Shown here in pieces: positions 1 through 7,358 of a stretch of 23,701 bases of DNA; positions within the stretch are counted from its first letter, which is position 1; the number at the start of each line of letters is the position of its first letter. Location: the NCBI GenBank assembly GCA_041494285.1, contig JBGQAL010000022.1:1-23701 (forward strand). Direction: 5' to 3'. The translations under genes were made by a program, and so were the position numbers. Source of the stretch: Fen-7 sp041494285 (GTDB lineage: Archaea; Halobacteriota; Methanosarcinia; Methanotrichales; Methanotrichaceae). The notes under the pieces were generated by a model. It had not been told where the DNA came from. It worked only from the letters and a program-made list of their open reading frames with translations, and did no database searches.

Positions 1-123
1 AGAATAGAGATCAATGAGGGAAGAAAAAGATGGACGCAGCGAACTCCGGCAATGGCTGAAGGTCTAACTGATCACGTATGGAGCCTGAAGGAATTGTTGA
101 ATTTCAGAGTGCCAATTCAATAA
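1..123 (+). mobile_element. Transposase, C-terminal fragment (cut by window edge)
   Basis: Frame 1 is open from the left edge and encodes about 40 residues before TAA at 121-123. The fragment contains RTPAMAEGLTDHVWSLKELL, which resembles the conserved tail of DDE transposases found in archaeal and cyanobacterial insertion sequences (R-T/S-PAMAAG-x-T-D-H-x-W). The gene begins outside the window, so the IS family (IS1- or ISNCY-like) cannot be settled. No terminal inverted repeat can be recognised. Its stop lies inside the end of the broken AAA ATPase gene on the other strand, so the insertion sequence probably removed the rest of that gene. Confidence 0.65.
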
Positions 124-620
124 ATGACATACACGACCCAATTTCAGTATACATATTTTGCGTGCTTGCTTCGTTAATTAACCTTAACCTATCCTCTGTT
201 CTCAAATGCGTAACAAAGTAATTCCCAAAAAATTCGCTGAACGATTCTTTTCTTTGGAGGTTATCGTTTCTTAGCATACCATCGACAGAACTCTCCCAAT
301 TTGCAGAAATACCCATACTAGGAGAAATCCCCTGCATCAATGGCGAGAATGGTCTAAAAGAATAATTACCGTTTGAATCTTTATGTGGGGTAATATTATA
401 TGATTCTTTTAATGCCGCCAATGAATCTGGGATAAGAAACTCGATGTTTTAGCTACTACTGTTTCAGGAAACCCTTTTAGTTATAAGAGCTACAAGATCT
501 TTTAAGATTCTACTTTTACCGCAATTATTTGGGCCCACTATTACTGTGAGTGCACCAGGGGATATCATGGTTCCATTATTAAATATAATTTTATTAATAT
601 TGCATCTATATATTATTTTT
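104..620 (-). pseudogene. Broken AAA/ABC-type ATPase gene with intact Walker A
   Basis: Read from about 620 downward, the minus strand encodes an N-terminal strand, then SPGALTVIVGPNNCGKSR, whose GPNNCGKS is a Walker A (P-loop) motif. The frame is then stopped by TGA and, five codons on, TAA, near 450-470. The same frame reopens (104-421) and continues with family-like text including RLRLINEAS. Compensating frameshifts would read through both stops. No good start codon is seen upstream; ATG at 568 is possible but would drop the first strand. ATPases of this kind, often defence-related or OLD-like, are several hundred residues long. Only about 170 codons remain before the transposase fragment, so Walker B and the rest are lost. 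It is a decayed remnant; the original role is unknown. Confidence 0.65.
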
Positions 621-652
621 ACCCCCTTTATTTTATGAGTTAGGTCAAGATG

Positions 653-754
653 TTAGTTTGGAATTATTATATCTTTCCATCTGCCTTCAGAAAACACTTT
701 CTTGATTAAGGGATCGATACGAACAAATCTATAATTCAAATGAAATATCCACAT
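653..754 (-). pseudogene. 33-codon remnant upstream of the broken ATPase
   Basis: A short open frame from ATG at 754 to TAA at 653-655 encodes a peptide ending in KKVFSEGRWKDIIIPN. It points the same way as the broken ATPase and ends about 30 nt before it. The composition looks coding, so this may be the tail of the gene that once preceded the ATPase. No family is recognised and no ribosome-binding site is evident. Confidence 0.2.
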
Positions 755-764
755 ATTCGGGAAA

Positions 765-917
765 GTGCTGATATTAGATGATCTATTCGATGTTTTAGAT
801 GAACTTGGCTTCCCGAGGAAAATAGAAAAATATCAAATATCATGTTCACCTGAAAACACAGTCGTGAAGATCGTTGCGACCTCAGAGTTACTCCCTAAAC
901 CCTTCTTGCATTCCTGA
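765..917 (+). pseudogene. Orphan 50-codon fragment, unknown product
   Basis: A plus-strand frame from GTG at 765 to TGA at 915-917 reads as plausible protein, with DDLFDVLDELGFPRKIEKYQ followed by a beta-like SPENTVVKIVATSEL stretch. The last ten codons lie within the PHP-derived repeat on the opposite strand (it begins at 896) and are probably not native. It may be the start of a gene whose remainder was replaced when the PHP copy arrived. The family is not recognised. A short purine stretch (GGGAAA) precedes the GTG. Confidence 0.25.
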
Positions 918-1344
918 CGATCGCTCTGTAAATATAAGTAACAGTATTCCCAATGAAGAACTTCGGCGGCGTCCTCCGTCCTAAAATTTTAGTCCGCCCT
1001 GCTCGTATTGCCTCCAGCACTCCATCCACATCATCAGCCTCGATTCCCGTCACTCCCAGTCCCACGGTGTCAGCGAAATGCGAATCGCTCCCCGCCACCA
1101 TCGACATTCCGCGCCTCTTGGCCTCGAACTTGGCCCTGCCGTTGGCTAGGCCAAAGAGATGCTTGGAGTTGTAAACCTCCAAAGCATCAGCATCCGGAAT
1201 CCTGCCTATGGCGTGTCTGAAGGGATAGTAAGGATGAGGAACATCCACAATGCCGCCAAGGTCGTGGGCCGTCTCGATATTTGCCTCAAAGATTGTCAAG
1301 AACTCTTCTCGACTTATCCCTGCATCTTTCAAAATCTCATTCAA
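895..1344 (-). pseudogene. Truncated PHP-domain phosphoesterase copy
   Basis: From residue 26 (AHDLGG) to the end, this frame matches the C-terminal 124 residues of the intact PHP gene at 3541-4197 with six differences (about 95% identity). It keeps the histidine motif VPHPY and the GSDSH metal motif. The N-terminal PHP half, with HIHSTYSDG and ITDHD, is absent, so the metal site cannot be complete. The first 25 residues are unrelated to the intact gene and read like the closing helix of an amidohydrolase or phosphotriesterase-like enzyme (ILKDAGISREEFLTIFEAN). The frame opens with TTG at 1344 after a TAA six codons upstream. It is most likely a non-functional chimera left by recombination. 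Many of its nucleotide differences from the other copy are silent. Confidence 0.75.
896..1278. repeat. Direct repeat copy A (3' part of PHP gene)
   Basis: This block aligns without gaps to 3542-3924 in the same orientation. It covers the last 124 codons of the PHP gene plus its stop region. Similarity ends abruptly at the stop codon on one side and near the motif ctcgat on the other. The two copies bracket about 2.3 kb that contains the protealysin and emfourin genes. Confidence 0.8.
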
Positions 1345-1353
1345 TAGGCCTTT

Positions 1354-1379
1354 GGGACATTTTTACCGCGAAATGTCCC
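1354..1379. repeat. Perfect 9-bp inverted repeat
   Basis: GGGACATTT at 1354-1362 is followed after 8 nt by its exact complement AAATGTCCC at 1371-1379. It sits just upstream of the truncated PHP copy, near the point where its sequence stops resembling the intact gene. No T-run follows on either strand, so a terminator is not supported. It may be an operator, a recombination remnant or an insertion-sequence end. Confidence 0.4.
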
Positions 1380-1431
1380 TTAGAGTGCTTTATATCCATA
1401 TCCGAGGATTCGAAAGATGAATAGAGATTAA

Positions 1432-1548
1432 AAGCAATCTCATAGCTATTCTAAGCAGGTGGAGGCTGCCCTAACCAAGGCCAGGGAGGGGCGATGGTCC
1501 CTAGCAGGTATATACAACCTGGAGGCGCTCGTATTGTGGTTGCTTTAA
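1432..1548 (+). pseudogene. 38-codon remnant, unknown product
   Basis: A plus-strand frame ending at TAA 1546-1548 encodes a peptide with KAREGRWSLAGIYNLEALV. It has no start codon and no ribosome-binding site. It resembles the C-terminal end of a protein and lies in the decayed region between the truncated PHP copy and the emfourin gene. No family is recognised; it may be chance. Confidence 0.15.
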
Positions 1549-1561
1549 AAAGATGAGCTAA

Positions 1562-1855
1562 TCAAGGCTTAAAGGTTCTTAGCCACTGGAGCAGAGGTTT
1601 CAGCTCAGGAGGAGCTACTGGCTCATCCACCTCTATAGTATGGTTCTTGCCCTCTGACTCTACTACTAGCTTATAATGGAAAAAATCCCTTATCGGTCCG
1701 CGGTAAGGGATGGCGCTTGGTAGATTAAAGAAGTTAGAGGCGTCGACTAGCTGGTGCAGCCTGTTTGCTTGCTCTGCGGGGAGCTTATCTGAGTCGATTG
1801 TCTTCGTCATCGACAGCCCCCCTAGTCCTCCTGTGGTCTCAAATGTAGCTCTCAT
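1562..1855 (-). CDS. Emfourin-type inhibitor of M4 metalloprotease
   Basis: This 97-residue protein has the hallmarks of the emfourin family: an N-terminal FETTGGLGGLS strand, a middle segment with LPAEQANRLHQLVDASNFF, and an acidic strand HTIEVDE before a final helix (ELKPLLQWL). Emfourin is the known partner inhibitor of protealysin and is usually encoded beside it. Here it starts 41 nt after the end of the M4 protease gene on the same strand, which fits a bicistronic unit. There is no signal peptide, so it should be cytoplasmic like protealysin. A GGAGG lies 14 nt before the ATG, a long but usable spacing. The family call rests on recalled family features together with the neighbour; each supports the other. 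Confidence 0.8.
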   Translation of the reverse strand: MRATFETTGGLGGLSMTKTIDSDKLPAEQANRLHQLVDASNFFNLPSAIPYRGPIRDFFHYKLVVESEGKNHTIEVDEPVAPPELKPLLQWLRTFKP

Positions 1856-1896
1856 GTAGTTACACTTCGCCTCCTTTTATCTCGGGAGTCCTGCTA

Positions 1897-2958
1897 TCAG
1901 ACTTTAATTCCCACATCTGCCCAAGCTTTTTTGACCGCATTCTGCTCGGCACTTCCCGCTTTGAAGAGATCTCCAGCTACCTGAACCGTTGCCTTAGCTG
2001 CATCTTTGAACTGAGATTTTGGCCTGAGCCTATCTCTCAGTGTAATGTACCAGATCTTTCCAGCCTTCTCCCAGGCATTCCCACCTATTCCTACCGCAGC
2101 AAGGTAGAACGCATGATTCGGTATGCCAGAATTTGTGTGCACACCACCGCTATCATTCCTGGTTTTCACATAATTCTTCATGTTCCCCGGCTGAGAATCC
2201 TTGCCAAGAACAGGGTCGTTGTAGGCGGTACCGGGCTCCTTCATCGACCGAAGAGCAACGCCTTTGACCTTGGGTGTAAATAGACCCTCTCCAATGAGCC
2301 AGTCTGCTTTATCTGCCGTCTGTCCGAGCACTCTCTGTTTTACCAGTATGCCCATGACATCAGAGAAAGATTCATTCAGAGCACCCGGCTGATTGTTGTA
2401 GACCAGGTCTGCCTCATACTGAGTAACACCATGGGTCAGCTCGTGGCCAATCACGTCAATGCAGTGAGTAAAGCTATTGAAAAGGTCTCCATCACCATCG
2501 CCATAGACCATCTGCTTTCCATCCCAGAAGGCGTTATCGTAATTCTGATCATAATGTACAGAAGAGACTATGCACATCCCTTTATCATCGATCGAATTGC
2601 GATCGAATACATCCCTGTAAAAATCACGGGTTGCACCAGCTCCATCGTAGGCTTCGTTTACTGCGATATCGCTGGACGCAGGATCGCCCTCATTACGGAC
2701 TATGTCACCGGGAAGATCTGTAGTATTATGTTCGTCATAGACCTTCCGACATTTCTGGCTCGATGGCGTTGCTGTAATAAAGGCCACCGGACCGAGCACT
2801 GATCGCTGACCGCGAATAAATCCAGATAATGACAAGCTGTGCAGTGCCATATCTTTCTGGGCATCAGTTCCGTTCTTGGCAATAGCCTTTAGCATTTCCT
2901 GCGGGATAATACCCTCAACGAGGGTGTTCCGTCTATTCATATTTCTTGTGAGAGACAT
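1897..2958 (-). CDS. Protealysin-like M4 metalloprotease
   Basis: This is a thermolysin-family (M4) zinc protease of 353 residues. The zinc-binding helix HELTH is at residues 172-176, the third ligand Glu196 lies in NESFSD, and the catalytic histidine is His274 in GGVHTNSG. It lacks a signal peptide. The N-terminus is a short (about 50-residue) protealysin-type propeptide with a GIIPQEML motif instead of the long thermolysin propeptide, which suggests an intracellular, self-processed enzyme. The ATG at 2958 is chosen because AGGAGG precedes it by 8 nt; a TTG two codons earlier is too close to that site. The inhibitor gene follows at 1855. Similar pairs are known mainly from bacteria, so transfer into this archaeon is likely. 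The active-site set is complete. Confidence 0.92.
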   Translation of the reverse strand: MSLTRNMNRRNTLVEGIIPQEMLKAIAKNGTDAQKDMALHSLSLSGFIRGQRSVLGPVAFITATPSSQKCRKVYDEHNTTDLPGDIVRNEGDPASSDIAVNEAYDGAGATRDFYRDVFDRNSIDDKGMCIVSSVHYDQNYDNAFWDGKQMVYGDGDGDLFNSFTHCIDVIGHELTHGVTQYEADLVYNNQPGALNESFSDVMGILVKQRVLGQTADKADWLIGEGLFTPKVKGVALRSMKEPGTAYNDPVLGKDSQPGNMKNYVKTRNDSGGVHTNSGIPNHAFYLAAVGIGGNAWEKAGKIWYITLRDRLRPKSQFKDAAKATVQVAGDLFKAGSAEQNAVKKAWADVGIKV

Positions 2959-3003
2959 TCTCAATTCCTCCTGTTTACTTAAAAATAGTTCCGAAATAAA
3001 CTG

Positions 3004-3078
3004 TTACTTTTTGTACATCTTCTGCAACATAGCCTGGCTCTCAGACTCGATATGCTGAACAATGTTTTCTACTAGCAT
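3004..3078 (-). CDS. 24-residue leader-like peptide upstream of protealysin
   Basis: An ATG at 3078 opens a 24-codon frame ending at TAA 3004-3006, beginning MLVENIVQHIESES and ending MYKK. A good ribosome-binding site (AAAGAGGTGA) precedes it by about 9 nt, better than many real genes nearby. It lies 45 nt before the protease start on the same strand, so it is probably in the same transcript. It could be a translated leader, a small third component, or what is left of a gene. No family is recognised. Confidence 0.35.
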   Translation of the reverse strand: MLVENIVQHIESESQAMLQKMYKK

Positions 3079-3540
3079 TCCAGCGTATCACCTCTTTCCA
3101 AAGAGATTATGGTTCTAATTCGTATTTTTGTTTAGTAGTAGTAATAGTTAACATTTTCGGTATTTTTTTTACTTATCGTAAATACGGACATCTAATACAT
3201 CCATGTTGCACATATAGCCCTGAAGCCAGGCGAGTCACGGAGTTCTTCAAAATCTGCGCATACTTCGCGAACTTGAGACGCTCTATCACGTAGCCTTTCA
3301 GATCCACCACCAGATCATAGTCGAAGCCGCTTCGTTCCAGAATTTGATGGCTTTATTCCTCACCCCTGTTGTTTTCAGCTCAAAATGATACAGTCCCTGG
3401 CTGCAATAGTCTAACAACGCCTTGAAGAGGTCTACTTACCGGATAAGAATATGTTCAAGTCTTACCTCAGTTGATTCTGAAAGCTAGAATTCAAATTACC
3501 AGTAAAAAAAATAAACGTGCGGATATACTTTGCCTATCCT
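3079..3540. other. Gene-poor interval upstream of the protealysin unit
   Basis: The interval between the leader-like peptide and the intact PHP gene contains only a frameshifted coding remnant (3173-3435). The protealysin promoter should lie around 3100-3180, which is very AT-rich, but no single TATA box stands out. Confidence 0.5.
3173..3435 (-). pseudogene. Frameshifted coding remnant, unknown family
   Basis: Two adjacent minus-strand frames read as protein and join across one frameshift near 3345. The first includes GLYHFELKTTGVRNKAIKFW. The second includes YDLVVDLKGYVIERLKFAKY and ends with a CIRC pair before TAA at 3173-3175. The upstream frame opens just after a TAA and has no start codon. 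It looks like the C-terminal end of a transferred gene that has decayed. The family is not recognised. Confidence 0.35.
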
Positions 3541-4197
3541 TTAAACCCTTCTCGCATTTTTTACTATCGCTCTGTAAATATAAGTAACAGTGTTTCCTAT
3601 GAAGAACTTCGGCGGCGTCCTCCTTCCCAAAATTCGGGTCCGCCCGGCTCGTATTGCCTCCAGCACTCCATCCACATCATCAGCCTCTATCTCCGTCACT
3701 CCCAGCCCTACGGTGTCGGCAAAATGCGAATCGCTTCCCGCCACCATGGACATTCCGCGCCTCTTGGCCTCGAACTTGGCCCTGCCGTTGGCCAGTCCGA
3801 AAAGGTGCTTGGAGTTGTAAACCTCCACAGCATCGGCGTCCGGAATCCTGCCGATGGCATGTCTGAAGGGATGGTAAGGATGGGGAACATCGGCAATTCC
3901 GCCAAGGTCATGAGCCATCTCGATGGTCTCCTCGGGGCTTTTCTTCTTCTCCGGAGCCTTGTCAACCCCCAGAACTAAGAGATGGCCTTCTGAAGTGGTG
4001 ACCTCGATGCCAGGTATTAGAATTAAATCGAGCCTCCGATCACGAATGTATTTTCTTGCGGCCGGTATGCCACGCATGGTATCGTGATCGGTAATGGCAA
4101 TGCCGTCCAGGCCTCTTCTCTTCGCTGCCTTGATTATCTCTTTTACATCGGCATGGCCGTCTGAATAGGTAGAATGAATGTGGAGGTCGAACTTCAT
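3541..4197 (-). CDS. PHP-domain metal-dependent phosphoesterase
   Basis: This 218-residue protein is a complete stand-alone PHP-domain enzyme. Metal-binding motifs appear in order: HIHSTYSDG (residues 6-14), ITDHD (35-39), PGIEV (62-66), VPHPYHPF (104-111) and GSDSHF (154-159). The family hydrolyses phosphoesters using two or three metal ions; substrates range from nucleotides to histidinol phosphate, and none can be assigned here. The gene starts 13 nt after the stop of the aconitase-like gene, so it is probably the last cistron of the ATP-citrate lyase operon. A near-identical copy of its last 124 codons sits at 895-1278 on the far side of the protealysin unit. Confidence 0.9.
   Translation of the reverse strand: MKFDLHIHSTYSDGHADVKEIIKAAKRRGLDGIAITDHDTMRGIPAARKYIRDRRLDLILIPGIEVTTSEGHLLVLGVDKAPEKKKSPEETIEMAHDLGGIADVPHPYHPFRHAIGRIPDADAVEVYNSKHLFGLANGRAKFEAKRRGMSMVAGSDSHFADTVGLGVTEIEADDVDGVLEAIRAGRTRILGRRTPPKFFIGNTVTYIYRAIVKNARRV
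3542..3924. repeat. Direct repeat copy B (3' part of intact PHP gene)
   Basis: This is the partner of the block at 896-1278, in the same orientation, 383 bp long and without indels. It lies inside the intact PHP gene. Encoded residues are about 95% identical, while many third codon positions differ, so the copies separated some time ago or came from different strains. Confidence 0.8.
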
Positions 4198-4210
4198 GTC
4201 TTGTCTGCCG

Positions 4211-5455
4211 CTAATTTTTCCCTGGCATAGTTATATAGCCTTTGATGGCCCCGAAAGCGGCAGTCGCGGGCGACGCCAGATAAACCGACCCGCCTTTTCC
4301 CATCCGCCCTGGGAAGTTGCGGTTGGAGGTTGACAGGCAGACCTCTCCATCCCCCAAGACTCCCATGTGAGCGCCAAGGCACGGCCCGCATCCCGGTGGA
4401 CCAATCATCGCCCCGGCCTCCACCAGGGTTTCGATTATGCCTTTTCGGAGGGCATCGATCAGGATCTCTCTGGATGCTGGTATTACCAGAGTCCTGACCG
4501 CTACCTTGTGACCGCGTATGATCTTGGCAGCCGTCTCCAGATCTTCAAACCTGCCGTTGGTGCATGTGCCAATGAACACCTGATCTATCTGTGTGCCCTC
4601 GAACTCCGAAACTGGCCTGACATTGTCCACCCGGCAGGGGAAGGCAACCTGGGGCTCAAGGTCGGTGACGTCGTACTCAAGCTCGGAGTCGAAGGACCCA
4701 GGATCTGAAAATACCGGGCTGTACTCCGCTCTGGCCCTTCCCTTGAGGTACGCATCCGTCTTTTCGTCAGGATGGACTATGGCCGCTTTTGCCCCTATCT
4801 CAACACCCATGTTGCATAGAGTCATCCTTCCTGAAATGCTCATCTCCTCGATTGTCGGGCCGAAGTACTCGATAGCCTTGTAGGTGGCACCGTCAGCGCC
4901 TAAGTCGCCGATGATCTTCAGGGCGAGGTCCTTGGCCGAAACAAAGGGCCCGAGCTTTCCAGTGATCTTTATTCCTATCGTCTCGGGCACCTTGAACCAC
5001 AGACGACCACGAGAATAGATCTCTGCCATGTCCGTTGCGCCTACGCCTGTGGCGAAGGCTCCGAAGGCTCCATAGGTGCAGGAGTGCGAGTCCGCGCCAA
5101 CAATTAACTTGCCGGGCAAGGCGAACCCTTGCTCAGGAAAGACCTGGTGGCAGACGCCCGCTCCGCAATCAAAAAAGTTGGAGATGCCCTGCCCTCTGGC
5201 CCACTCTCGAACCTCCTTCTGCAGTGTGGCAGCGACATCGTTGTTGGCCGGGATCTGGTGGTCGAAGGGTATGACGATCCTCTCGGGGTCCCACACCCCC
5301 TCCGATCCCATATCCTGGAATGCCTTGATGGCCAGGATGGAGGTTCCGTCGTGGGACATGGCATAGTCCACGTCCGCCTCAACTATCTCTCCTGGCTCAA
5401 CAACTCTCCTTGATCCCGAGGCCCGGGTGAGGATCTTCTGGCTGATGGTCGGCAT
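4211..5455 (-). CDS. Aconitase-family dehydratase, large subunit (LeuC/HacA/AksD type)
   Basis: This 414-residue protein matches the large subunit of two-part 3-isopropylmalate dehydratase/homoaconitase enzymes in length and sequence. The 4Fe-4S ligands are Cys298 (GTCTN), Cys356 and Cys359 (GCGPC). The signature ADSHSCTYGAFGAFATG is at residues 121-137. The ATG at 5455 is chosen because it begins 4 nt after the aclA stop and is preceded by a TTGAGATA stretch; upstream codons lie inside aclA. Methanogens use paralogues for leucine (LeuC) and coenzyme B (AksD) synthesis. Placement behind ATP-citrate lyase suggests it may instead isomerise citrate. The small subunit, which decides specificity, is not in the window. 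Confidence 0.88.
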   Translation of the reverse strand: MPTISQKILTRASGSRRVVEPGEIVEADVDYAMSHDGTSILAIKAFQDMGSEGVWDPERIVIPFDHQIPANNDVAATLQKEVREWARGQGISNFFDCGAGVCHQVFPEQGFALPGKLIVGADSHSCTYGAFGAFATGVGATDMAEIYSRGRLWFKVPETIGIKITGKLGPFVSAKDLALKIIGDLGADGATYKAIEYFGPTIEEMSISGRMTLCNMGVEIGAKAAIVHPDEKTDAYLKGRARAEYSPVFSDPGSFDSELEYDVTDLEPQVAFPCRVDNVRPVSEFEGTQIDQVFIGTCTNGRFEDLETAAKIIRGHKVAVRTLVIPASREILIDALRKGIIETLVEAGAMIGPPGCGPCLGAHMGVLGDGEVCLSTSNRNFPGRMGKGGSVYLASPATAAFGAIKGYITMPGKN

Positions 5456-5459
5456 TATC

Positions 5460-7358
5460 TCAACGCTTGCACTCGATGTCCTCAGGCCTCGGCAACATGT
5501 AGGCGATGTCCTCCGTCGGATGTCGGTAGAGCCTGGCCCCCAGACGCTTCTGGTCCAGGATGTGACCGATGAGTCCGATGCTCCTGCCCAGCGCAAAGAG
5601 GCCGTTTAAGTAGCCGAGCTTTACAACCTCGTCTATCTCTGCCTTTGTGAAAACGCCGCAGGAAGACATCAGGTCCAAGAATAGGATGCCTATGCAGCCA
5701 TCGACGTTCAAGATCAGGTTGCCCTTCTTGGCCGTGGTCAGCCTCTCGACCTCTAGGGCGTAGTCAAGTAACTCAGTCCGTGCGAAGTTCTGCCTGGCAT
5801 ACTCGATCAGGAGCTGTACCCTCACGTCAGGGTTCTTCACGCTCTTGATCCTATGGCCGATGCCAGGGATGTTTATGCCCTTGCGCTTCATCTCGCCGAC
5901 GAACTGCTCTGGAGACAGACCGGTCTCCTTGGCCCTCTTGAACTCCCTGGCGGCGTCGTCTATGGCTCCGCCAAACCTTGGCCCGATGGTCAGAAGGCCA
6001 CTACACAGAGACGATATCAGGTCCTTTCCGGCACATGAAGCCACTATGGAGTTGTGGGCTGCTGACACGGCCGGGCCGTGATCCGCAACTATCTGGAGAA
6101 CAAGCTCGATGAACCTGGCAGCATAGTCGGGAAGCTGCTTCTTGAACCACAGCAGCCCCACAACGCCTCCGATGCCAGCCCTCTGTTCCAGGACGTCGCT
6201 GATCTTTTTGCCGGCGTACAGAAGCTCCTCGCCGCTGTCGTCCGAGATGGTGCAGATGAAGGTGGTGGGCTTGCGGATCAGTCCTGAGGAGAGGGCCTTG
6301 CTGTAGTCTGCAGGCAGCCTTGGCACCTCTGGCTCGACTACGTCCACGACTTTTCCCTGAGATTTTAGCAGCTCGTAAACTTGCCTTACCTTCTCTCCAT
6401 AATCATCAAAAGATTCAGGCACGTAGGCGCCTGCCTCCATGAAGGCCTCGTTTTTGGCCTGAGCGGTCTCTTTTTGGCTGTCTGCCTTTGCTCCAGCGTG
6501 GCCGAACTGGACTGAGGACGGAAGCACTGGCCCGCAGGTTCCAGTGACCCAGGCAACCAGTGGCTTTGTGATCCTTCCAGCCTTCAGGGCCTCTATTATC
6601 CTGTACTCGTCTGTCCCGCCGAGCTCTCCGAGGCAAGCGATCATCTTGATCTCCGGATTGGCTTCGTACCTCATTATGTGATCGAGCATGTTGCTGCCAG
6701 GGTAACGGTCCCCGCCGATGGCTACACCCTCGTAAACTCCGTTGGAGTTCCGGGATATGATGTTAAATGCCTCGTTGAGCATGCCTCCCGACTTGGAGAC
6801 GAAACCGACTGATCCGGGTCGGTAGAGCTTGGAGGCGATGATGTTCTCGATAGTTCCTGCAGTGTTCCCGATCCTGAAGGCTCCCGCCATCATGCCGCCA
6901 ACTGTGGCCGGACCAATGACCGTCTTGCCAAGCTTTCTTGCGGTTGCAGCCATGATCCTGGCCTGCCTCTCGGGAACGCCCTCGGCTATTACAGCAACAG
7001 TCCGTACGGTCTTATGCTCCAGAGCTTCCATTGTGGTCTCGAAGGCCGAGCGGTGAGAGGCAAAGTTCACCATCACATATGCCTCCGGGTGCGCTTTGGC
7101 AGCCTCGGGTATTGTCTTGAACATGGGGAGGATGATCTCCTTGGTCCCCCAGAAGGCCTTGTGAATTCCTGCACGGTTGGAATTGATGATGGCCGAAATG
7201 CTTGGGCTATCTCTCTTGCAGATGTAGTCGAAGTCCAGCATCCTCTGGATAGCATTGGTCTGGTAGCCGTAAACGAAAGCCTTGGTGCTCCTGTCGAAGA
7301 GCATATAATCATTTTTTGTAGAAATGGAGTCGGGTTTAGTTGCTGTGGCCGAAGTCAT
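5460..7358 (-). CDS. aclA: ATP-citrate lyase, large subunit (AclA)
   Basis: The 632-residue product aligns throughout with the C-terminal half of animal ATP-citrate lyase and with the large subunit of the two-subunit enzyme. Residues 1-345 form the succinyl-CoA-synthetase-alpha-like part with the phosphohistidine loop QFGHAGA (His287). Residues 355-632 form the citrate-synthase-like citryl-CoA lyase part, with DHGPAVSAAHN (426-436), GIGHR (499-503) and NVDGCIG (551-557). The enzyme interconverts citrate, CoA and ATP with acetyl-CoA, oxaloacetate, ADP and phosphate. The start overlaps the aclB stop by 4 nt (ATGA), which shows translational coupling. Catalytic residues are intact. In an archaeon it may work in the citrate-forming or the citrate-cleaving direction; the sequence does not say which. 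Confidence 0.95.
   Translation of the reverse strand: MTSATATKPDSISTKNDYMLFDRSTKAFVYGYQTNAIQRMLDFDYICKRDSPSISAIINSNRAGIHKAFWGTKEIILPMFKTIPEAAKAHPEAYVMVNFASHRSAFETTMEALEHKTVRTVAVIAEGVPERQARIMAATARKLGKTVIGPATVGGMMAGAFRIGNTAGTIENIIASKLYRPGSVGFVSKSGGMLNEAFNIISRNSNGVYEGVAIGGDRYPGSNMLDHIMRYEANPEIKMIACLGELGGTDEYRIIEALKAGRITKPLVAWVTGTCGPVLPSSVQFGHAGAKADSQKETAQAKNEAFMEAGAYVPESFDDYGEKVRQVYELLKSQGKVVDVVEPEVPRLPADYSKALSSGLIRKPTTFICTISDDSGEELLYAGKKISDVLEQRAGIGGVVGLLWFKKQLPDYAARFIELVLQIVADHGPAVSAAHNSIVASCAGKDLISSLCSGLLTIGPRFGGAIDDAAREFKRAKETGLSPEQFVGEMKRKGINIPGIGHRIKSVKNPDVRVQLLIEYARQNFARTELLDYALEVERLTTAKKGNLILNVDGCIGILFLDLMSSCGVFTKAEIDEVVKLGYLNGLFALGRSIGLIGHILDQKRLGARLYRHPTEDIAYMLPRPEDIECKR

Noticed and set aside
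2431..2802. 123-codon plus-strand frame inside the protealysin gene
   Set aside because: It is antisense to a gene with a complete M4 active site and has no start signal.
5455..5596. N-terminal extension of the aconitase-like protein into aclA
   Set aside because: The 47 extra residues are aclA read in another frame; family length and start fit ATG 5455.
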